The position numbers were made by a program, and so were the translations under genes. The notes beneath the pieces were generated by a model. That model did no database searches, was not told where the DNA came from, and was given only the letters and a program-made list of their open reading frames with translations. Positions 46,603 to 54,869 of a DNA stretch of 64,000 nucleotides are shown piece by piece. Numbering within the stretch: position 1 is the first letter of the stretch; each line of letters starts with the position of its first letter. Source of the DNA: Afipia sp. (lineage in GTDB: Bacteria; Pseudomonadota; Alphaproteobacteria; Rhizobiales; Xanthobacteraceae); NCBI GenBank assembly GCA_024707075.1, contig JANQAK010000003.1, forward strand, positions 620,001 to 684,000, written 5' to 3'.

Positions 46603-48420
46603 TCACCTATAAAGACTCTCGATCTCAGCCCGATACTTGACCTGAACATTAGCCCGGCGAACCTTCATTGTCGCCGTGACCTCGTCGTCGTCGTGATCGA
46701 GTTCTTTTGTCAGCAGATAAAACTTCCGGATCTGCGCGACCTGGGCGAGTTGCCCGTTCGCCGCGTCGATTTCAGACTGAATCAGATCGCGCAGGCTGGC
46801 GTTCTCGGTGAGATTCCTGAAATTGGTGTAGGCGAGGCCTTTTTCCTCGGCCCACTTCCCGGCAAGATCGTAGTCGATCTGGATCAGCGCGGAGACATAT
46901 TTCCGCGCCTCGGCGATGACGATGCATTCCTTGATGAACGGACTCGCCTTGACTGTGTTTTCGATCTCGGATGGGCTCAGATTCTTTCCGCCCGCTGTGA
47001 TCATGATGTCCTTGAGACGGTCGACGATGCGGAAATGACCATCGGAAAACTCCGCGACATCGCCGGTGTGCAGCCAGCCGTCGCGGATCGAGGCCTTTGT
47101 GGCTTCCTCGTTGCGATAATATCCCGCAAACACCGTATCGCCGCGAATGAGAAGCTCATTTGAATCACCGAGCCTCGCCTCCATGCGGTCAATCCCGTGA
47201 CCGACGGTCCCGACGCGACGGTCGGACAACACCTGCCCGAGCGCAATCCCGGAGCTTTCCGTCAGCCCGTAGACTTCGATCAGCGGCACGCCGATGGCGC
47301 GAAAGAAATGCACGATCGCCGGCGAGATCGGCGCGGCGCCCGTCATGGCGATGCGGGTCTTGCGCAGACCGATGAAATTCTGCAACGCACGAAAAATCAG
47401 CCAATAAGACAACGCGAACTTGATCCGCTCGGAGAGCGTCCTGTCGGCGGAGTTCTTCTCCGCGAACGGCTCACAGGCGGCATAGGCGCGTTCAAACAAG
47501 GTGCGCCGGATCCGCCCAGCCTCGAGCAGCTTGATATGGATCGAGGAATGCAGCTTTTCCCAGATGCGCGGCACGCCGAGAAACATGCTCGGTGCGACTT
47601 CGCGCAAATCTTCCTGCACGGTACGGATCGATTCCCCGAAATTGACCAGCGAGCCGAGATAGACCGGCACCATCACCGTGGTCATCTGCTCGGCGACGTG
47701 GCACAGCGGCAGATAGGACAGCAGGCTTTCGGATTGATCGAGACCGAGCCTTTCCGTCGCGGCGATGGCCTGCGCGCGAATGTTCTTGTAGCTCAGCATC
47801 GCGCCTTTCGGCTTTCCCGTCGAGCCGGAGGTGTAGATGATGAGCGCTATCTGCGAGAGCTGCTGACCGTCAATGATGCTGTCCGCCAGTCCTGCGTGGC
47901 TCGTCTCATAGTCCGCGCCAAGCGCTTCCAGCGCCTCGAACGACATCACCTGATCGGGCGGATAGTCCCGGATGCCCTTGGTCTCGATCACGACGATCCG
48001 CCGCAGCTTCGGCAATTCCTCGCGGCGCTCCAGAACCTTGTCGACCTGCTCCTGATCCTCGCAGACGATAATCTCGGATTCCGAATGCGCCAGCACATAG
48101 GCGACTTCGTTCGAGGGGCTTGTCGGATAAACGCCGACCGCGATTCCGTCCATGATGTTTGCGCCAAGCTGCGCCAGTACCCATTCGATCCGATTCTCGG
48201 ACAGGATGGCAACGTGGCCGCCCGCGCTCAGCCCGAGCGCGCGAAAGCCGAGACCGACATGACAGGCCCGCTCGTAATATTGCTTCCACGCACATGGATT
48301 CCAGATGCCGAATTCCTTCTGCCGGATCGCCACGCGATCCGCATGACGGCGCGCATTCTCGCGCAGCATCTGCGGCAACGTGAGTTCTGGAAATCTGTCG
48401 GTCATGGCGACCTCATTCAT
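46603..48420 (-). CDS. AMP-forming acyl-CoA ligase (long-chain fatty-acid type)
   Basis: 605 residues. AMP-binding signature IIYTSGSTGKPKGAMLSYKN, the gate motif YLPLCHVAEQM, GLTESSGIALG, GWLHTGDVAEFSDGHFRIVDRLKD and the KNLSPSEIENTVK region, as in FadD15-like long-chain ligases. It activates a carboxylic acid to its CoA ester in the cytoplasm. The start overlaps the livF-like stop by 4 bases, so it is coupled to the ABC transporter. That arrangement suggests uptake and activation of one substrate, such as a fatty or aromatic acid; which one is not visible. Confidence 0.9.
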   Translation of the reverse strand: MNEVAMTDRFPELTLPQMLRENARRHADRVAIRQKEFGIWNPCAWKQYYERACHVGLGFRALGLSAGGHVAILSENRIEWVLAQLGANIMDGIAVGVYPTSPSNEVAYVLAHSESEIIVCEDQEQVDKVLERREELPKLRRIVVIETKGIRDYPPDQVMSFEALEALGADYETSHAGLADSIIDGQQLSQIALIIYTSGSTGKPKGAMLSYKNIRAQAIAATERLGLDQSESLLSYLPLCHVAEQMTTVMVPVYLGSLVNFGESIRTVQEDLREVAPSMFLGVPRIWEKLHSSIHIKLLEAGRIRRTLFERAYAACEPFAEKNSADRTLSERIKFALSYWLIFRALQNFIGLRKTRIAMTGAAPISPAIVHFFRAIGVPLIEVYGLTESSGIALGQVLSDRRVGTVGHGIDRMEARLGDSNELLIRGDTVFAGYYRNEEATKASIRDGWLHTGDVAEFSDGHFRIVDRLKDIMITAGGKNLSPSEIENTVKASPFIKECIVIAEARKYVSALIQIDYDLAGKWAEEKGLAYTNFRNLTENASLRDLIQSEIDAANGQLAQVAQIRKFYLLTKELDHDDDEVTATMKVRRANVQVKYRAEIESLYR

Positions 48421-49229
48421 GAGAGCCAGCGCTTGCGGCGCTTGTAATGCTTGATGCCGCGGAAGCCCTTGGTCTCCGCATTCGCAGCACCGACACCGAG
48501 ATAAAATTCACGCACATCCTGATCGCGGATCAGTTGCTCGGTCGGCCCGTCGGTGACGATCTTGCCCGACTCCATGATGTAGCCATAGGTCGAGACCGCG
48601 AACGCCACCGCCGCATTCTGCTCCACCAGCAGCATCGAAACGCCCTGCTCGCGGTTGATGCGCGCGATGATGGTGAAGATTTCTTCCACCAGTTTCGGAG
48701 ACAGACCCAGCGACGGCTCGTCCAGCAGCATCAGCTCCGGCTGCGCGATCAGCGCGCGGCCGATGGCGAGCATCTGCTGTTCGCCGCCGGACAGATAGCC
48801 CGCGCGTCCCGTCCTGCGCTCGAACAGACGCGGGAAATAGGTGTAGACCAGATCGAACGGCGTCCTGCCGCCCGCGCGCCCCGTCATCGCATAGGTCGCG
48901 GCGGTGAGATTTTCCTCCACCGTCAGGTCTTCGAAAATCCTGCGCCCTTCCATCACATGGAAAAGTCCGCTCCGCACCAGTTGATGCGGAGCGAAGCGCG
49001 AGATGGCGCCTCCCTTAAACAGGATTTCGCCAGTCGTGACCTTGCCGTCTTCCAGTTCGAGAAGATTGGAGACAGCCTTGAGCGTAGTCGACTTGCCCGC
49101 CCCGTTAGAGCCGAGCAATGCGACCACCGCTCCCTTGTCGACTTTCAGCGACAGGCCGCGGAGCACCTGGACCGTCTTGTTATAGACGACCTCGATGTTG
49201 TTGACGGAGAGAAGTGCTTCCGCGGTCAT
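48417..49229 (-). CDS. Branched-chain amino acid-type ABC transporter ATP-binding protein (LivF)
   Basis: 270 residues. Walker A GSNGAGKSTTLKAVS, signature YLSGGEQQMLAIGRAL, Walker B LMLLDEPSLGLSP, and the LivF-like IARINREQGVSMLLVEQNA. The C-terminal tail beyond the core (RDQDVREFYLGVGAANAETK) is longer than usual by about 25 residues with a basic end. It lies 5 bases after the binding-protein gene and is coupled to the ligase. Confidence 0.92.
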   Translation of the reverse strand: MTAEALLSVNNIEVVYNKTVQVLRGLSLKVDKGAVVALLGSNGAGKSTTLKAVSNLLELEDGKVTTGEILFKGGAISRFAPHQLVRSGLFHVMEGRRIFEDLTVEENLTAATYAMTGRAGGRTPFDLVYTYFPRLFERRTGRAGYLSGGEQQMLAIGRALIAQPELMLLDEPSLGLSPKLVEEIFTIIARINREQGVSMLLVEQNAAVAFAVSTYGYIMESGKIVTDGPTEQLIRDQDVREFYLGVGAANAETKGFRGIKHYKRRKRWLS

Positions 49230-49234
49230 TGCCG

Positions 49235-50413
49235 TTACTTCGCGATCTTGATCCAGTCGGAGACCGGCTTCATGGTCTTGTTCGCGCCGTCATATTGATA
49301 GACGCGGCCGACAGGAACGGTGTTGCCCGGAATCGAGATCGGCACGCCGATGATGCCGCCGGTGTCGAAGTCCTTGATCGAGTTCAGCGAGGCTTTCATG
49401 TTGGCCGCGGTGAGTTCCTTCTTGGCGTCAAGCGTGCGCTTGGCCGCTTCGGTCATCAGCATCGCGGTCAGGAAACCCTGCATGTAGCCGGTAGACTGAT
49501 ATTCGGGACGGATCTGCCGGATTTTCTCCAGCATCGGCGACTTGCCTTCGGTGTCGAAGTAATAGCGATACGGCATCACGCCCATGAAGCCGTCGGCCAC
49601 CTCGGCGGACTTCGCCCAGATGGCGTTGTCCATCGACCAGAACGTCCCCATGAACTTGGTCTTGAGGCCAAGCTGCTTGGCCTGCGTCATGAATTCCGGC
49701 AGAGGCGCCAGAATGTAGCCGTGGAAGATCGTGTAGTCCGGATCGGCGCGGCGCAGCTTGAGCACTTCGGTGGAGACATCGACGCTGGTCGGCGGCGTGG
49801 CGATCTTCTCCACGATCTTCAGGCCGAGCGCGGCTGCCCGCTTCTCCGTCGGCGCAATCGGATCGCGTCCAAACTCGGTGTCCGAATTGACCAGAGCGAT
49901 CTTTGCGCCGGGCTTGGTCTTGGCGATGTATTCCAGCAGAATGCCGATCATTTCCGAATAATCCGGACCGGCGATGAACTGGTACGGAAAGTTCTTCGGA
50001 TCGTTCAGTTCGGACGCGAAGGACGCGCCGGCCAGAACGATGTCACCACGTCGGTTCAGTTCGGCGTTGATGGTTTTCGAGAAAGCTGTGGAGTCGCCGT
50101 AGTAAAGGCTCACCTTCTCCTGGCTGGTGATGCGGTTGAACACCGCCACGGAGTTGTCGACCTTATAGCCGGTGTCCTCCGCGACATATTTGACCTTGCG
50201 GCCGTTGATGCCGCCCGCGTCGTTGACGATCTTCACATAGTCCTGGAATGCGTTGTTGAGCGCGATGCCCGCGAAGGCGAACACGCCGGTCATCGGCATC
50301 GATGCGCCGATCACGATGTCGTCGGCGGCTTGCGCCGGGGCCTGCAGACCTAAAGCGAGACAGCCGGCGGCTGCGTAGGACAGCACCTTTCGGCGCGTTG
50401 GAAATGCTTTCAT
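49235..50413 (-). CDS. Liv-type ABC transporter substrate-binding protein
   Basis: 392 residues. The signal peptide (MKAFPTRRKVLSYAAAGCLA, cleavage near AQA-ADD) has a twin-arginine-like start. The mature start IVIGASMPMTGVFAFAGIAL and the VKYVAEDTGYKVDNSVAVFN segment are typical of periplasmic Leu/Ile/Val-BP fold type I proteins. The ATG at 50413 is set by the signal peptide; a longer frame to 50575 lies inside livM. The ligand may be an organic acid rather than an amino acid, given the neighbouring ligase. Confidence 0.9.
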   Translation of the reverse strand: MKAFPTRRKVLSYAAAGCLALGLQAPAQAADDIVIGASMPMTGVFAFAGIALNNAFQDYVKIVNDAGGINGRKVKYVAEDTGYKVDNSVAVFNRITSQEKVSLYYGDSTAFSKTINAELNRRGDIVLAGASFASELNDPKNFPYQFIAGPDYSEMIGILLEYIAKTKPGAKIALVNSDTEFGRDPIAPTEKRAAALGLKIVEKIATPPTSVDVSTEVLKLRRADPDYTIFHGYILAPLPEFMTQAKQLGLKTKFMGTFWSMDNAIWAKSAEVADGFMGVMPYRYYFDTEGKSPMLEKIRQIRPEYQSTGYMQGFLTAMLMTEAAKRTLDAKKELTAANMKASLNSIKDFDTGGIIGVPISIPGNTVPVGRVYQYDGANKTMKPVSDWIKIAK

Positions 50414-50432
50414 TGGTGTTTCTCCCTGTGTG

Positions 50433-51473
50433 TCATTTTTTGAACGGCCATAGATGAAAGAAACGCCGCACGCGGCGCCAGATTTCGGCCAGGCCCTGCG
50501 GCTCGAACAGCAGGAACCCGATGATGAGCGCGCCGAAAACAATGGTCCGGATCGGCGACAGTTGCGCTGTCGCATTCGGAATGAAGGTCAGATAGGAGAC
50601 CGCGATCTTCAGAAACTCCGGCACCATCGTCATGAAGATCGCGCCGAGGATCGCACCGAGGATCGTGCCCATGCCGCCGACGATCACGGCCGCAAGGAAG
50701 AACACCGAATAGATCAGCGGGAAACTTTCCGGCGTCACCACGCGGAAGAAATATGCCCACATGCCGCCGGCAACACCCGCATAGAACGACGACAGCGCGA
50801 ACGAGAGCAGCTTGTATTTCAAGAGCGGGATGCCGAGGACCTCCGCCGAAATATCACGATCGCGAATGGCGATGAAGGCGCGGCCGATCCTTGTGCGGAA
50901 CAGGTTGGCCGCGGCAAACACCGACATCGCGGTGAGCGGCATGAACAGCCAGTAGAGCTGGAACGGACGCGCGAGGTCATAGCCGAACAACCGCGCGGGC
51001 GGCATGCTCAGCCCCTGCGTGCCACCGAGGAAGGCGGGGCCGTTGGCAAACAGGAAGTGCAGAATAAACGAGGCGGCGATGGTCGCGATCGCCAGATAAA
51101 GCCCCTTCACCCTGAGACTCGGCACGCCGACAACAAGGCCGACCGCGGCCGACACAAAACCCGCGAGGATAAGATTGACGATGAACGGGGTGCCGACGCG
51201 GATTTCCAGAATGGCGACTGTGTAGGCCCCCACCGACATGAAGGCCGCCTGCCCGAGACTCACAAGGCCGGTATAGCCGGTGAGAATGTTGAGGCCGGTG
51301 GTGCTGACGATATGAATCGCGACGAGACAGGCGAGATAGATCCAGTATTGATCGGCAAAGAACGGAAACAGCACCAGCGCCGCTAACAGCGCAACCAGCA
51401 TCGCGCGCTGGAAATTGGTATCGAGCAACGCTTCTGCCTGAGCGTAGGTTTGATGGATGGCGCCGATACGCAT
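50433..51473 (-). CDS. Liv-type ABC transporter permease (LivM)
   Basis: 346 residues with about ten membrane helices. The LivM core shows LNILTGYTGLVSLGQAAFMSVGAYT, LRVKGLYLAIATIAASFIL and AIRDRDISAEVLGIPLLKYK, and a C-terminal GFLLFEPQGLAEIWRRVRRF. It begins at the last base of the livH stop and ends 19 bases before the binding-protein gene. Confidence 0.93.
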   Translation of the reverse strand: MRIGAIHQTYAQAEALLDTNFQRAMLVALLAALVLFPFFADQYWIYLACLVAIHIVSTTGLNILTGYTGLVSLGQAAFMSVGAYTVAILEIRVGTPFIVNLILAGFVSAAVGLVVGVPSLRVKGLYLAIATIAASFILHFLFANGPAFLGGTQGLSMPPARLFGYDLARPFQLYWLFMPLTAMSVFAAANLFRTRIGRAFIAIRDRDISAEVLGIPLLKYKLLSFALSSFYAGVAGGMWAYFFRVVTPESFPLIYSVFFLAAVIVGGMGTILGAILGAIFMTMVPEFLKIAVSYLTFIPNATAQLSPIRTIVFGALIIGFLLFEPQGLAEIWRRVRRFFHLWPFKK

Positions 51474-52354
51474 CAGAGTCGCTCGATTTCAACGGTGCCG
51501 AACAATCCGTAGGGACGGATCATCAAGGCGACCACAAGAATGCAGAAGGTGACCAGCAGCTTGAATTCGCCGCCGAGATAGGTGCCGACAAGCGCCTCGA
51601 CCACGCCGATGGCGAGACCCGCCACCAGCGCGCCGGCAATCGAGTCGAGGCCACCGACGATGACCGCAACCAGTACCGATAGACCGAACACGCCCATGGT
51701 CGGCGAGATGCCGCCGATCGAACCAATCAGGATGCCAGATCCCGCCGCCGCCATGCCGGCGACGATCCATGAGACCGAGAACACCGCTGGCACATTGATG
51801 CCGCAGGAAAATGCCGCGCCCTGATCGGTCGCCGTGGCCCGCAGTGCGACGCCGCCGCGCCATGTCCGGAAGATCACAAGGAACGCCGCGATCAGAACTG
51901 TCGCCACCACGAAGCTCACCGCGATCTTCGGCGAGACATAGGCGCTGCCGATGAAGACCGGCTTGGACGGCAAGAAGTTCGGCAAGGTGGCTGGATCGCT
52001 GCCCCAGACGAACTCGACAAAACCGATCAGGACTGAGCTAAGTCCAACCGTGACCATGAACACAGAGATCGGGCTTTCGCCGAGCATCGGGCGGATCAGG
52101 ATGCGCTCGATGACCCCGCCGAGAATCCCGCCGCCGATCACCGTCAGGATGATCGCGAGCCAGACCGGCAGCGCCAGAGCGGCGGTCATTCCGAAAAAGA
52201 AATAGGCACACAGCATCAGCATTTCGCCGACCGCGAGGTTCAGCACCTTGGTAGCCTTGTAGATCAGCACGAAGGCGATGCCGGTCAGCGCCAGCAGCGC
52301 GCCGGACCCCAGGCCCGACAGCACGATCTCGAACAGGAACAGCCAATCCATCAC
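51473..52354 (-). CDS. Liv-type ABC transporter permease (LivH)
   Basis: 293 residues with about eight membrane helices. LivH features include GSGALLALTGIAFVLIYKATKVLNLAVGE, RATATDQGAAFSCGINV and GGLDSIAGALVAGLAIGVVEAL. It overlaps the livG stop region by 4 bases and is followed at once by livM. Confidence 0.93.
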   Translation of the reverse strand: MMDWLFLFEIVLSGLGSGALLALTGIAFVLIYKATKVLNLAVGEMLMLCAYFFFGMTAALALPVWLAIILTVIGGGILGGVIERILIRPMLGESPISVFMVTVGLSSVLIGFVEFVWGSDPATLPNFLPSKPVFIGSAYVSPKIAVSFVVATVLIAAFLVIFRTWRGGVALRATATDQGAAFSCGINVPAVFSVSWIVAGMAAAGSGILIGSIGGISPTMGVFGLSVLVAVIVGGLDSIAGALVAGLAIGVVEALVGTYLGGEFKLLVTFCILVVALMIRPYGLFGTVEIERL

Positions 52355-53184
52355 GCCGCCCTTTCGCCCGCGATCCGCCGCGACAGATCTCCGACGTCGC
52401 CGGAGCCGAGATAAGCCGCGATAACGTCTGGATTATTCTGGATCTCAGCGGGCTTTCCGGCCGCGATCACCTGACCGAAATTGAGCACCACGACATGATC
52501 GGAAATATCCATCACGAGACCCATGTCGTGCTCGACCATCAGAATAGTGACACCCCACTCCTCCTTCACGTCGAGGATGAAGCGCGCCATGTCCTCGGTC
52601 TCTTCGCGGTTCATACCCGCCACCGGCTCGTCGAGCATCAGGATGCGCGGGCGCATGGCAAGCGCGCGCGCCAGTTCGACGCGTTTGCGTAGGCCGTAGG
52701 ACAAGGAGGCCACCGGCTGATCGCGAATATGCTCCATCTCGAGGAAGTCGAGCACACGCCGCTCAATCTCGGAACGGAGTTCAAGCTCCTCACGCCTGGC
52801 CCGGCCGAAGTACCACAATGCATCGAACACATTGGTGTGCATGTGGGCGTGGCGACCGAGTTTGATGTTGTCGAGCACGGTCATGCCGCGAAACAGCGCG
52901 ATGTTCTGGAATGTCCGCGCGAGGCCCATTTTGGCGCGCGCAGGCGGATGCAGCCGGCTGATGTCCTCGCCACCGAATTCGATTACGCCGGTCGAGGGGC
53001 GGTAAAAGCCGGAGATGCAGTTGAACAACGAGGTCTTGCCGGCGCCGTTCGGACCGATCACCGCCGTGATCGATCCCGGCACCACCGAGAAAGACACATT
53101 CGTCAGCGCCTTCAGGCCGCCGAACGCAAGCGACAGACTGCTGATATTCAAGCCGGCAGAATCCGGCTTCGCAAAATCCGACAA
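52351..53184 (-). CDS. Liv-type ABC transporter ATP-binding protein (LivG)
   Basis: 277 residues. Walker A GPNGAGKTSLFNCISG, signature SLSYGLRKRVELARAL (the LivG variant), Walker B ILMLDEPVAGMN, and switch His in MVEHDMGLVMDISD. The LARTFQNIALFRGMTVLDN Q-loop is also typical. First transporter gene, 69 bases after the GntR gene in the same direction. Confidence 0.94.
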   Translation of the reverse strand: MSDFAKPDSAGLNISSLSLAFGGLKALTNVSFSVVPGSITAVIGPNGAGKTSLFNCISGFYRPSTGVIEFGGEDISRLHPPARAKMGLARTFQNIALFRGMTVLDNIKLGRHAHMHTNVFDALWYFGRARREELELRSEIERRVLDFLEMEHIRDQPVASLSYGLRKRVELARALAMRPRILMLDEPVAGMNREETEDMARFILDVKEEWGVTILMVEHDMGLVMDISDHVVVLNFGQVIAAGKPAEIQNNPDVIAAYLGSGDVGDLSRRIAGERAA

Positions 53185-53253
53185 TTGACACTCCCCCTTG
53201 ACCCTCCCGGCGCTTTTCGCGCTCTTGCGGTCTTATTCTTTAAGCTCCTGCGC

Positions 53254-54027
53254 CTATCGCTTCTGCGCCACCAATGCGTGTTCCATGTACATGCGCTCGA
53301 CCGGCCGATCGAGCGAGTTGCCGGCGCGCTCAAAGCCGCGGCGCCAGTCCTCGACGTGCCGCCGCATCCAGGTCTTACCCGCTTCCTTGTCGCGCTTTCG
53401 GATGGCGTCCAGAAGATGATGGTGTGCGGCGATCAGACGCGGCATGCCTTCAGCCACACTGCGGACCACCATCTCCGTGGTGGGAAAAAACAGCAGGCCG
53501 GCAGGCTCCCGCGCCAATTGCAGCACGCGGTTGTGGGACGCTTTCGCAATCAGGATATGAAAATCCGCGTCCAGTTCGGCGAACGCGGCAGGATTGCCGA
53601 CGGACTGTTCGGTCTTCTCGATATTGAGCGCGATTTCTCCGATGTCGTCGTCGGTGGCGTGGTCGACGGCGTATTCCATCGCCGCGATCTCGAGGATGAT
53701 CGCGGTCTCGTACAATTCACGGAACGTCACCTCGTGCAGCACCAGCGCCCGGCTCAGGCGGCTGGCGAGCTTGTTGTACCGCGGCAGGCACGCATAGAGG
53801 CGGCGGCTGGAATCACGCCGGATCAATCCGCTTTCTTCAAGAACGCGAATGCCTTCGCGAACCGTGGAGCGATTGACCCCGAATTGCTGGACCAGTTCGG
53901 ACTCCGTCCCGATCGGATCATCGGGCTTGATCCGGCCGTTGACGATTTCACGCTCGATCGCGTCGGCCACCTTTTGATAGGCGGGCGCGACCTCGATGCG
54001 TGTGAAACTGGGCAACGCAGCTGTCAT
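53254..54027 (-). CDS. GntR-family (FadR/FCD) transcriptional regulator
   Basis: 257 residues. The N-terminal winged helix (about 15-75) shows IKPDDPIGTESELVQQFGVN and RSTVREGIRVLEESGLIRRD. The C-terminal all-helical FCD ligand-binding domain has the metal/acid-binding histidines in DADFHILIAKASHN and LIAAHHHLLDAIRKRD. The ATG at 54027 is preferred; a TTG at 54054 would place the start inside the operator. It heads the transporter-ligase operon and probably represses it until the substrate or its CoA ester binds. Confidence 0.9.
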   Translation of the reverse strand: MTAALPSFTRIEVAPAYQKVADAIEREIVNGRIKPDDPIGTESELVQQFGVNRSTVREGIRVLEESGLIRRDSSRRLYACLPRYNKLASRLSRALVLHEVTFRELYETAIILEIAAMEYAVDHATDDDIGEIALNIEKTEQSVGNPAAFAELDADFHILIAKASHNRVLQLAREPAGLLFFPTTEMVVRSVAEGMPRLIAAHHHLLDAIRKRDKEAGKTWMRRHVEDWRRGFERAGNSLDRPVERMYMEHALVAQKR

Positions 54028-54043
54028 AAAGTCTCGACGTCGT

Positions 54044-54054
54044 TTGTCGGACAA
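54044..54054. promoter_or_regulatory. Palindromic operator copy 1
   Basis: TTGTCGGACAA is a perfect 11-base palindrome around one central base, 17 bases before the GntR start. The same word (as TTGTCCGACAA) recurs 110 bases upstream. FadR-subfamily repressors bind short palindromes of this kind. Confidence 0.68.
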
Positions 54055-54153
54055 TTGCTAAAGCCGAACGATCACCCCGTCAATCTCCTCAGAAATCGCG
54101 AACAGGCAACAAATTTCGGTTGCATTGCACAACCCGCCAGCGCGATTTGCACT

Positions 54154-54164
54154 TTGTCCGACAA
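54154..54164. promoter_or_regulatory. Palindromic operator copy 2
   Basis: TTGTCCGACAA, the same palindrome as at 54044-54054. The two centres are 110 bases apart, about ten helical turns, which would allow looping. It lies in the promoter region of the GntR gene. Confidence 0.65.
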
Positions 54165-54364
54165 CTCTCACGCAACGCGACCGCCCTCTATCGTTGTTAC
54201 CGTAGAGACGTAATCGCGATTGCTGACCGCGACACACCCTTTCGGCTGGGGGTAGAATGTTGGCAGATTGTTATGGAGGCCGAGTTTTTTGCTGCCGCCG
54301 ATCTTTGCGATCACAGCGACAACTTCACGACCGCGGGTATCTGGCTTTGTGGGATTATCGATGC

Positions 54365-54438
54365 TGGCTGGGGGACTAGGATCTGAACCTAGATAGCCAG
54401 AGTCAGAGTCTGGAGTCCTACCATTGGACGATCCCCCA
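54365..54438 (-). tRNA. tRNA-Gln (anticodon CUG)
   Basis: 74 bases including an encoded CCA. The acceptor stem TGGGGGA pairs with TCCCCCA. The D-arm GTCC-AATGGTA-GGAC, the anticodon arm CCAGA-CTCTGAC-TCTGG with CTG at the centre, and the T-arm CTAGG-TTCAGAT-CCTAG are complete. The anticodon CUG gives glutamine. No integrase or attachment repeat is seen beside it. Confidence 0.95.
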
Positions 54439-54869
54439 ATCGACTGCGGACGTGATCTGACGCGTGGTGAAGCACCGGGCGGATCGTTATCCAAATCAGC
54501 AAATCGATGTCGCGCGCTGGATATAAAGCGCGGTTGCGCCGCGGTCTACCCCTGCCTTGCTCGATCGCCGGCTTGATACGGGAAAGCTGTGACCGGCCAT
54601 TCCGGCCCAGCCGCACCGGCATCCATTAATCCAAGGTAAACAAAGACTTAATGATATCTTTGAGGCGTTTTGCAGGCCAAACCGCCAAGATAAAAATACC
54701 TCTGGTACTCCCGGGCCTTAGCCACTCCAGTGCCGGCACGGCGTTTCAGCCCGCCATCACCGGGCAACGCCGGCGCTGCCTACAGCCCGCCGGGCGTTTA
54801 ACAATTCTTGTGACAGGCCTTTGTACAGTCGAGGAAATTCAGGCGCTTACACACAGGCTAACCCACGGC
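54439..54869. other. Intergenic region between tRNA-Gln and the helicase gene
   Basis: About 430 bases. The open frame of the helicase runs back to 54651, but the first 73 codons lack family similarity and have atypical composition. The tRNA promoter should lie just right of 54438 and the helicase promoter further on. I see no other gene or strong repeat. Confidence 0.5.

Noticed and set aside
47197-48447. A 416-codon plus-strand frame opposite the acyl-CoA ligase
   Set aside because: Shadow of the ligase, which has all AMP-binding motifs on the minus strand.
54028-54054. TTG at 54054 as the GntR start
   Set aside because: It lies in the palindromic operator; the ATG at 54027 begins the conserved protein.
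52729-54213. A 494-codon plus-strand frame across livG and the GntR gene
   Set aside because: It spans two good genes on the other strand and crosses their promoter region; composition is that of antisense.
54651-54869. A 73-codon N-terminal extension of the HerA-like protein
   Set aside because: No family similarity and non-coding appearance; kept only as a stated uncertainty of the start.
54365-54869. The tRNA-Gln region as an integration site for a mobile element
   Set aside because: No integrase, no direct repeat of the tRNA 3' end and no change of gene type were seen on either side.
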